Below, piece by piece: positions 57,950 to 64,000 of a stretch of DNA of 64,000 bases. The stretch is taken from positions 1,556,001-1,620,000 of the forward strand of contig NZ_CP038015.1 of NCBI RefSeq assembly GCF_004367585.1. The letters are read 5' to 3'. The stretch's first letter is position 1, and every line of letters begins with the position of its first letter. A program made the position numbers and the translations under genes. Below the pieces are notes generated by a model that was not told the origin of the DNA, searched no databases, and worked only from the letters and a program-made list of their open reading frames with translations. This stretch comes from Paenisporosarcina antarctica. GTDB lineage: Bacteria; Bacillota; Bacilli; Bacillales_A; Planococcaceae.

Positions 57950-59808
57950 CAAAACTTCATGGAGAAAAATTCGATATGATTGGACGCAATAGCCCCTGCT
58001 CTTGTCAAAGCGGAAAAAAACACAAAAATTGTTGCGGTAAAAACGAAGGCGCCGATCGGCTGAACGATGAACTTGATCAAGCAATGCAAAAAGTGTTGCA
58101 AGATTTCTTTGAAAATAATCCGCGTCCTTCCGAACAAAAGGCATTACTCGCTTGGAAAGACAAAAACGAGGATCTTCTTGTACCGCTTTACGGCAAAGAA
58201 AAATCAGGCAGTATTATCGGTGATGTCTATTTCTTCCTTGAACGTGTAGATATTTGGAATTCATTTATCAATAGAAAAATTCTTAAAGAAGAACGTCACC
58301 AGATTCGAAAAATTCTTGAAGGATGGGTAAATCCCGTTTTTCTAGTGGGGAAAATTCTTTCTGTGACTAATTATCAAGCACAAATACAAGATTTGTTATC
58401 GGAAAACGTACTTTATATAGATGTTAATGAATCGTTTCCAGTTGAATCTGGAAATGTAGCTATCGGCTTTTACTTACCGGATATACGCCACTCGGATCGA
58501 TTGATGGTACTAAATAGTGTGACTGTGGCTGTAGAAGTACAAGAAGAAACCATTCAGAAATTAAGAGATATGTACGGTTCTTCAGAAATTGATACGGTAC
58601 AAGGATTTTACAGAGAAAACATCATTACGTTATATCAACTTTTTAGCAATGGCCTGAGCGCTAGTAACAATGTATCAAGTGAAGTACTTGAAACGGTGAA
58701 TGCACTCGAGCAATTTTTGATTGAGGAAGATTTGAAGAGTGACGATTTAATTGAAGGTTTCTTTCATTATCTCGAACTCCAGCCTAACGTGCCAAAAGCG
58801 GCAATTGCAGGTGCCGTTCAGTTTGGGATCGACTATAAACTTCTTGAATTTGAATGGAGTAAAGAGAAAATCGTTGATTACTTTGCAGTGGATTCAACTG
58901 AAATCAATCTGTTTGCAGAAAATCTACGTGCGTTTTACAGTGAAGCATCAACCCATGAAGATGAAAAAGAAGCAACCTATGCTTTTGAAGTGGGAACTGA
59001 TCCGAAAACAAATGAATATCAGAACTGGCAGCTACTTATGCATCTGAAAAATTTAACGATTACAAGTGATACTGTGTTGAAACGCCATATGGATTATTAC
59101 CATGGTGAACCATATGTGCCCAAATCTAAAACTGAAAAAGCACAGCTCCTTGCATATGAGGCATATGCAAATAAAGAGGATAGCGAGCGAGCTGAAAAAG
59201 CACAAGGAGTACACCAGCTCAATTCCCGAATTGTGGATGAGTATTTACTAGCTGCTGATGCTGAATCTAACAACAATGATCGTGAGAAATTATTAAAACA
59301 AGCAATTGCTAGCGGGAAAGTAGATTTCGAACCAGAAATGGATGTAGCTTGGCTTTATGTTCCGAACCGTCCCTATTTACGTGCCCTTTTTCTACTCGGC
59401 ATTCATTATTGGAAACAAGGTCGTTTTGAAGAAGCTTTTAATGAATTTTACAGGTTGCTACAACTGAATCCTGGTGATCATCAAGGTGTACGTTATTTGG
59501 CGATGTCCACGTTAATAGCACTTGAAAGATTAGATGAAGCGGTTAGCATTATCAATCACTATGAAGACCAGCAAACAGATAATGCATTTTATGCTTGGTT
59601 TAAATGGCTGATTCAATTGAAGAAGACGAACTTGCTTTCAACTGTAACGCAGGTAGCTTTTTTAGAAGCAGTTGATAAAAACCCCTATGTTAAGAAACAT
59701 GTGGAAAAGCGCCCTAAAGCTATTCCATATCCAAAGTCGATCATTCTCTCTCCACGCTCACCGGAAGAGGCAAGACTAATTTGGACATTTTTAGAACCTG
59801 GTTTTTAA
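57946..59808 (+). CDS. SEC-C zinc-motif protein with TPR-like C-terminus
   Basis: This 620-residue cytoplasmic protein has no recognised enzyme domain. The N-terminal SEC-C motif GRNSPCSCQSGKKHKNCCG (C18, C20, C29, C30) binds zinc, as in the SecA C-terminus. The middle is helical and acidic. At about residues 475-560, two TPR-like units occur (ALFLLGIHYWKQGRFEEAFNEFYRLLQLNPGD and the next repeat). Similar proteins are common in Bacillales with unknown function; a protein-binding or chaperone role is plausible. Four-base overlap with the hemerythrin gene is striking, because it couples a metal-binding adaptor to an NreC-controlled unit. Confidence 0.8.
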   Translation: MTKLHGEKFDMIGRNSPCSCQSGKKHKNCCGKNEGADRLNDELDQAMQKVLQDFFENNPRPSEQKALLAWKDKNEDLLVPLYGKEKSGSIIGDVYFFLERVDIWNSFINRKILKEERHQIRKILEGWVNPVFLVGKILSVTNYQAQIQDLLSENVLYIDVNESFPVESGNVAIGFYLPDIRHSDRLMVLNSVTVAVEVQEETIQKLRDMYGSSEIDTVQGFYRENIITLYQLFSNGLSASNNVSSEVLETVNALEQFLIEEDLKSDDLIEGFFHYLELQPNVPKAAIAGAVQFGIDYKLLEFEWSKEKIVDYFAVDSTEINLFAENLRAFYSEASTHEDEKEATYAFEVGTDPKTNEYQNWQLLMHLKNLTITSDTVLKRHMDYYHGEPYVPKSKTEKAQLLAYEAYANKEDSERAEKAQGVHQLNSRIVDEYLLAADAESNNNDREKLLKQAIASGKVDFEPEMDVAWLYVPNRPYLRALFLLGIHYWKQGRFEEAFNEFYRLLQLNPGDHQGVRYLAMSTLIALERLDEAVSIINHYEDQQTDNAFYAWFKWLIQLKKTNLLSTVTQVAFLEAVDKNPYVKKHVEKRPKAIPYPKSIILSPRSPEEARLIWTFLEPGF

Positions 59809-59922
59809 ACTTGGAATCTACCATAGAACCTATTTTCTATTTCTTATAACTGTCGAAATATTATGATTAAAATGATAAACTTTAATTGTTAATGAATCAT
59901 AAAAACAAGGGAGTGAAGTACC

Positions 59923-60345
59923 ATAGCTATTGAAATATATATGAACTTTAATGGGAATTGTCGAGAAGCGGTAGAATATTACACAGAGGTATTTAAAACA
60001 GAAGAACCAAAAATTATGACATTTGGTGAAATGCCGCCGAGTGAAGAGTATCCCCTTCCGGAAGAAGCTAAAAATCTAATTATGCACACTCGTTTAAATA
60101 TGTGTGGGAGTGTTGTTATGTTTTCTGATATATTCCCTGGTATGACTTTTGTTCAGGGTACTAACATCACTCTTGCAATCGTTAGTGAAGACTTAGGTGA
60201 GATTAAGTCATTATTTAATCAATTAAAAGTAGACGGAACAGTTGGTATGGAGCTTCAAGAAACATTTTGGAGCAAATGTTACGGAAGTGTCAAAGATAAG
60301 TTTGGGATTGAATGGCAATTTAACTACGGAACTGGCGAAATGTAA
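59923..60345 (+). CDS. VOC (glyoxalase/PhnB-like) family protein
   Basis: This protein of about 140 residues belongs to the PhnB/YjdN branch of the vicinal oxygen chelate superfamily: MNFNGNCREAVEYYTEVFKTEEP, HTRLNMCGSVVMFSDIFPG and the C-terminal KFGIEWQFNYG. The ribosome binding site GGGAGTG lies 7 bases before ATA 59923. Homologues begin at that codon with the AIEIYMNFNG sequence, so the start appears to be AUA. The internal ATG 59941 is the fallback but has no ribosome binding site. Function within the family is unassigned. Confidence 0.8.
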   Translation: MAIEIYMNFNGNCREAVEYYTEVFKTEEPKIMTFGEMPPSEEYPLPEEAKNLIMHTRLNMCGSVVMFSDIFPGMTFVQGTNITLAIVSEDLGEIKSLFNQLKVDGTVGMELQETFWSKCYGSVKDKFGIEWQFNYGTGEM

Positions 60346-60397
60346 GTACATGTTCAACTGATAAAGTCTATCTAATGAATACACATATGAATATAGA

Positions 60398-60434
60398 AAA
60401 AACCCGTTGAAAATTACCTTTTCAACGGGTTTTT
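60398..60434. terminator. Bidirectional terminator after the VOC gene
   Basis: AAAAACCCGTTGAAAA pairs exactly with TTTTCAACGGGTTTTT around TTACC, between convergent genes. Confidence 0.9.
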
Positions 60435-60444
60435 CATATAATAT

Positions 60445-60879
60445 TTATACTCGATTGTTGTCAGCTTTCCAGTTTACAATGGCTTTCTTAATCTCATTTG
60501 GCTTAAGATTTTCTTTCACTGCACGTTCACTAAGAGTTGGAAACTCCTTTTCATCAGCAAAACGTAAGGCAATGATTTGTCCATTGCTGAGATTTGGATC
60601 TAATAATTTTCCTGTTAAAACAAAATGACGTAAATTCTCTTCCGCTCGGATAGCTCGATCTTGGATTTTCATTGAATATAATCTGACAAGGATTGCAGTA
60701 ATACTGATGCTCGCGACCATCAGTAAAAGTAAGATAGATTGCAAAACATTGTCTTCTGAATTAATTGAGCGAACCAAATTGATAATAGAAACGATCAATG
60801 TCCCAAGTAGTAGACTTAATAAAACATAATGATAAAGCGGGTGCAACCGTACATGTGTTTTATAATCTTGTGATTTCAT
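60445..60879 (-). CDS. DUF6526-like small membrane protein
   Basis: This 144-residue protein has two transmembrane helices (about 18-37 and 48-66), then a cytoplasmic tail with the IQDRAIRAEENLRHFVLTGKLLDPNLSNGQIIALRFADEKEFPTL block seen in the DUF6526 family. Function is unknown. The start follows AGAAGGAG. It lies 33 bp after the ABC-2 permease gene on the same strand and may be its third cistron. Confidence 0.8.
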   Translation of the reverse strand: MKSQDYKTHVRLHPLYHYVLLSLLLGTLIVSIINLVRSINSEDNVLQSILLLLMVASISITAILVRLYSMKIQDRAIRAEENLRHFVLTGKLLDPNLSNGQIIALRFADEKEFPTLSERAVKENLKPNEIKKAIVNWKADNNRV

Positions 60880-60912
60880 AAAAGACTCCTTCTAATCCTA
60901 TTTTATTCATGT

Positions 60913-62010
60913 CTATTCCCATTTAAATGTGTAACTTGCTACTATGAATGCTCCAACAAGCCAACACCCCAATATTAGTGCATTTGAACCAAGATCCATA
61001 AAAGGTGTTCCTACATTCATTGTTTCACGCAAAGCATGACTTAAATGAGAAATCGGTAAAACGTTCACAATCGGTTGAAGGTAATCTGGCATATCACGGA
61101 TAGGGAAAAATACGCCCCCTAAGAACAACATAGGAAAAGATAAAAAAGCAGCTATTGGTGAAGCACTTTCAGGTGTTTTTGCAATTCCAGCAATGATAAA
61201 TCCAATCGCCATAAAGGCAAGTGTTCCTAAAATAACAAAGGTAATTAAACTTAACCAGGATCCATTTACACTAATTCCGAAAATTAGGTTGGCCACAGCT
61301 AATACGATAAGTGCCTGCATTCCATTTAACATTAATCTCGCAGTAATTTGTGCGGCGATAAATGTGGAAGCTTTTAATGTAGTCCCTTGCATTCTTCTTA
61401 AAATGCCGCGCTCTCTCCAAGCGGCAATCTGCCCTGCTACTCCGTTCATATTGTTACTCATGATCATCATTGCCAGAATACCTGGTACTAAGAAATCAAT
61501 ATATTTCAAATCCAACGCTTCAACTCCGCGTGAATCGGTTACAATGCTTGGTGTGTAATTCGCTTCTTCCTTACTAATCCCATCAACAACACTACTAACT
61601 ATTGTTAAGCCCACTTGTGAAATGGCAAGATTAGTTTCATTGTAATAGACTGGGAGCTCAAAAGACTCAGTGTTTTCTTTCTCCTTCATCATTTCTTCGT
61701 AACCTTTTGGGATGATTACAACTAGTTGAAGATCTCCTTTTTTCACTCGATCTAGAGCATTCTCTTCGCTAATGCTTGATTCAAGTCGAATGGCTTCATT
61801 GGTGCTAAGTACTTTAGAGAATTCTTTTGACTGTGTCGTTTGATCTTGATCCACTACACCAATAGAGACAGATATGCCATTTCCATTTCCTAAAAAAGTG
61901 CCAAGCATCACCATTAGAAATATCGGGAATGCGAGTGTCCAAAATAAAACTTGGCGATTTCGAAGGAATATACGTAGCTGGGATAGAGTTAATTGCCAAT
62001 ATGCCTTCAT
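60913..62010 (-). CDS. ABC-2 type exporter permease
   Basis: This is a 365-residue membrane protein of the ABC-2 (DrrB/YhaP-like) type. One N-terminal helix is followed by a large extracellular domain (about 45-165), then five helices (LVPGILAMMIMSNNMNGVAG onward) and LSFPMLFLGGVFFPIRDMPDYLQP, the ABC-2 signature region. It overlaps the ATPase gene by four bases. Its substrate is not identifiable; drug, lipid or peptide export is usual for the family. Confidence 0.88.
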   Translation of the reverse strand: MKAYWQLTLSQLRIFLRNRQVLFWTLAFPIFLMVMLGTFLGNGNGISVSIGVVDQDQTTQSKEFSKVLSTNEAIRLESSISEENALDRVKKGDLQLVVIIPKGYEEMMKEKENTESFELPVYYNETNLAISQVGLTIVSSVVDGISKEEANYTPSIVTDSRGVEALDLKYIDFLVPGILAMMIMSNNMNGVAGQIAAWRERGILRRMQGTTLKASTFIAAQITARLMLNGMQALIVLAVANLIFGISVNGSWLSLITFVILGTLAFMAIGFIIAGIAKTPESASPIAAFLSFPMLFLGGVFFPIRDMPDYLQPIVNVLPISHLSHALRETMNVGTPFMDLGSNALILGCWLVGAFIVASYTFKWE

Positions 62011-62939
62011 TCTTCTCTCAGACTCCTTCCTGTCATATGAATAAAGACGTCTTCTAACGTGGATGTTCTAGTTTGAAGGTCCGTCAATTTCAAATTTTTT
62101 AAGGAAGTCAATTGTATTAAACTAATCAATGTCACCTGAAGATCGTCGGTGTACAGAACATATGTATCCTTACGATTGCCTACTTGTTTCACTCCATTAA
62201 GCGATTCAAGCTCATCCTTCAGAAACTCGCCTTCAAATTGAAATTCTACCGCACTATCAGACTCTAAACTTTTAACGAGTCCTGAAGGGGTGTCTAAAGC
62301 AATGAGATTGCCTTGATCCATGATGGCAATTCGGTCACAAAGAACATGAGCTTCATCCATATAATGTGTGGTTAATACTGTGGTCTTACCTTTTGCTTTT
62401 AATTTTAAGACAATATCCCATAGCGTTCGTCTAGCCTGAGGATCGAGACCAGTCGTAGGTTCATCCAAGAAAAGTATCCAAGGATCATGAACTAGAGCAA
62501 GCGCAATCGCCAAACGTTGTTTCTGACCACCCGAAAGAGTCTTGATTCGACTCTTGGCTTTCTCTGTTAAACTCATTTCCTCAATTAAATCAGGAATTGA
62601 TACGTTTTTTTGATAAAAACTTGCATACAAGCGAAGGATTTCTTCAACAGTAAGCAGTTCGAATAATGTTGTAGATTGTAGTTGAATTCCAATTACTTCT
62701 TTGACTTTCTTTAAGTCTCGTGAAATATCAAATCCACCGATTATTGCTGTTCCACCATCAGGTTTTCGCAGGCCCACCATCATTTCTAACGTTGTCGACT
62801 TTCCCGCTCCATTTGGTCCAAGTAAACCAAATATTTCACCTTTTTTCACAGAAAAGCCAATCCCATTAACAGCTGTAAAGCTACCGTATTTCTTTACAAG
62901 ATTTTTTACTTCAATCATTGTTTCTTCCTGATTTTTCAT
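62007..62939 (-). CDS. ABC exporter ATP-binding protein
   Basis: This 310-residue ATPase resembles the DrrA/CcmA group. Walker A is GPNGAGKST, then the signature LSGGQKQRLAIALALV, Walker B ILFLDEPTTGLD and the H-loop TTHYMDEA. The C-terminal about 90 residues form the extra domain typical of the group. ATG 62939 is chosen because CAGGAG lies 8 bases upstream. It forms an exporter with the overlapping permease gene. A short palindrome TATTCT-N7-AGAATA at 62979-62997 just upstream might be an operator. Confidence 0.9.
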   Translation of the reverse strand: MKNQEETMIEVKNLVKKYGSFTAVNGIGFSVKKGEIFGLLGPNGAGKSTTLEMMVGLRKPDGGTAIIGGFDISRDLKKVKEVIGIQLQSTTLFELLTVEEILRLYASFYQKNVSIPDLIEEMSLTEKAKSRIKTLSGGQKQRLAIALALVHDPWILFLDEPTTGLDPQARRTLWDIVLKLKAKGKTTVLTTHYMDEAHVLCDRIAIMDQGNLIALDTPSGLVKSLESDSAVEFQFEGEFLKDELESLNGVKQVGNRKDTYVLYTDDLQVTLISLIQLTSLKNLKLTDLQTRTSTLEDVFIHMTGRSLREE

Positions 62940-63272
62940 TGTCCACACTCCTGCTATGTCTATAATAATATACTATTCTATTCTCAAAATAAGAATATAT
63001 CTATCTTGAATCTTCTTTTTATCAATTGAAAAACTCATCGTAAAATAAAAAGTATATCAGTCTTAAGTAATTGTTAGGGTTTTAGAGCTCCTCTCTACGA
63101 GAAGAAAAGAGAAGAGAAATTAATAGTGTTACTTCTTTCAGTAAACTAAGATTGTAGCGAACCTACTAACATTCTTACTTATCTAATATATTTACTTTTA
63201 TAAAAAAACAGAATATTCACCTTTATATATTATATCATTATGCTATAATATTCCAAAAGAGGAGGAATGACA
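62940..63272. other. Divergent intergenic region
   Basis: This gene-free stretch lies between the ABC exporter and the thioesterase. It is very AT-rich from 63180. An extended -10 TGCTATAAT at 63241-63249 serves the thioesterase gene, and the inverted repeat TATTCT/AGAATA at 62979-62997 lies on the exporter side. No RNA gene or riboswitch is recognised. Confidence 0.5.
63241..63249 (+). promoter_or_regulatory. Extended -10 of the thioesterase gene
   Basis: TGCTATAAT (TGnTATAAT) lies 23 bp before the GTG start codon. No clear -35 is visible, so the transcript leader would be very short. Confidence 0.5.
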
Positions 63273-63773
63273 GTGGAGAAGGTTGAACAGGTTGAGCAGG
63301 TGTTAAGAGCAATTCAAGATGATTATCCAGATGATTTTGCATGGTGCTATGGGTGTGGTCAATTAAATGAAAATGGTCATCATTTTCGGACAGGTTGGCA
63401 AGGTGAAAATACAATAACTATTTACAATCCATCACCAGATCATATCGCACTTCCTGGCTTTGTTTATGGAGGCGTGGTTGCATCACTAATTGATTGTCAT
63501 GGGACAGGTTCAGCGGCATTAATGTTACATCGCAAAAACGGACATGAAGTAGGAGATGATGCGGAGCCTCCTCGTTTTGTGACAGCTTCTTTAAAAGTAG
63601 AGTTTAAAAAGCCGACTCCACATGGCGTGCCGTTAAAAGCAATTGGAACTGTACATGAAATACACCCGAAAAAGTGGAAAGTAGATGTAGAAGTCTTTGC
63701 TAATGATATTCTTTGTGCTACTGGAGAAGTTATGGCTGTAGTAATGCCAAGCACTTTTACAAAAAAAGAGTAG
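63273..63773 (+). CDS. PaaI-type hot-dog thioesterase
   Basis: This 166-residue protein belongs to the PaaI/4HBT thioesterase superfamily. The N-terminus reads FAWCYGCGQLNENGHHFR, a CxxCG opening typical of this subgroup. The hot-dog helix has LPGFVYGGVVASLIDCHGTGSAALML, and a later strand carries RFVTASLKVEFKKPTPHG. GTG 63273 is chosen because AGAGGAGG is 7 bases away, whereas ATG 63267 touches that site. The CoA substrate is unknown. It stands alone, with its own promoter and terminator. Confidence 0.87.
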   Translation: MEKVEQVEQVLRAIQDDYPDDFAWCYGCGQLNENGHHFRTGWQGENTITIYNPSPDHIALPGFVYGGVVASLIDCHGTGSAALMLHRKNGHEVGDDAEPPRFVTASLKVEFKKPTPHGVPLKAIGTVHEIHPKKWKVDVEVFANDILCATGEVMAVVMPSTFTKKE

Positions 63774-63794
63774 ACTCTTAATAAGTAAGGAACT

Positions 63795-63833
63795 ATAACC
63801 AGTACAGAAGTATCATAATTCTGTACTGGTTAT
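63795..63833. terminator. Terminator of the thioesterase gene
   Basis: A perfect 15-bp stem ATAACCAGTACAGAA pairs with TTCTGTACTGGTTAT and is followed by TTCTT. Confidence 0.85.
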
Positions 63834-63962
63834 TTCTTATGTAAGTAACAAATAGAAGCTAATAATCATCCAGTATATATACGGATAGTTGATTTTTTCG
63901 ATAGATAATATTTAGAACTGGTCATAATTAAGCTGAATTTATCGTTTAGTAGTTTATTTAAT

Positions 63963-63990
63963 TTGAAAGTAATTTTCAATATGTTATAAT
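63963..63990 (+). promoter_or_regulatory. Sigma-A-like promoter at the window edge
   Basis: TTGAAA (63963-63968) and TATAAT (63985-63990) are 16 bp apart and point out of the window. The gene served is not included. Confidence 0.65.
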
Positions 63991-64000
63991 AATACTTAGA

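Overview
The window looks like the chromosome of a low-GC, Gram-positive member of the Bacillales, most likely near Planococcaceae genera such as Sporosarcina, Paenisporosarcina or Psychrobacillus. The evidence is AT-rich DNA, strong AGGAGG-type ribosome binding sites with frequent GTG and TTG starts, HPr with both His15 and Ser46, cre boxes, Staphylococcus/Bacillus-type NreABC and NarGHJI, and the gene order acnA ... yneP-yneQ / yneR-plsY / parE-parC known from Bacillus. The genus is inferred from gene content only.

Layout. 1-2.9 kb: a frameshifted HIT-family gene, radical-SAM yfkAB, a DCC-family thiol oxidoreductase and a DinB-fold protein. 3.1-5.8 kb: aconitase acnA with a double terminator. 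6.1-18.8 kb: a catabolic island placed between acnA and yneP. It holds a giant STAND/SARP-type regulator, a five-gene branched-chain-amino-acid-type ABC importer, a KASIII-like enzyme, an alpha/beta hydrolase, an acyl-CoA ligase and an SDR. A decayed second copy of the livM-KAS-hydrolase junction lies between the ligase and the SDR. 19.1-26.7 kb: yneP, yneQ, yneR, plsY, parE, parC and an MFS transporter. 26.8-30.9 kb: two small putative DNA-binding proteins and a SWIM/SNF2 helicase. 31.4-37.1 kb: a complete fructose PTS, with fruR-fruK-fruA divergent from ptsH-ptsI.

37.2-59.8 kb is a nearly self-contained nitrate-respiration island. It carries every usual step of bis-MGD cofactor synthesis (moaA, moaC, moaD, moaE, moeB-like, moaB, moeA, mobA, mobB), molybdate import (modABC), nitrate reductase narGHJI, the oxygen/nitrate sensor system nreABC, a nitrate transporter carrying a C-terminal PAS domain, and hemerythrin/RIC proteins for nitric-oxide damage. 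Palindromes of the NreC type (AGGG-N4-CCCT) lie upstream of narG, narK and ric, each exactly 25 bp from a plausible -10 element, and another lies upstream of the hemerythrin/SEC-C pair. 59.9-63.8 kb: a VOC protein that probably starts at AUA, a DUF6526-like membrane protein, an ABC-2 exporter and a PaaI-type thioesterase.

Most notable observations: (1) the SARP-controlled import/acyl-CoA operon of unknown substrate, with an 11-bp direct repeat and a cre-like site at its promoter; (2) the fossil duplication inside that operon; (3) the NarK-PAS fusion; (4) the ric/scdA gene split by an in-frame TAA just before an iron-ligand His; (5) the shared NreC-box architecture. No rRNA, tRNA, CRISPR array, transposase or integrase was seen.
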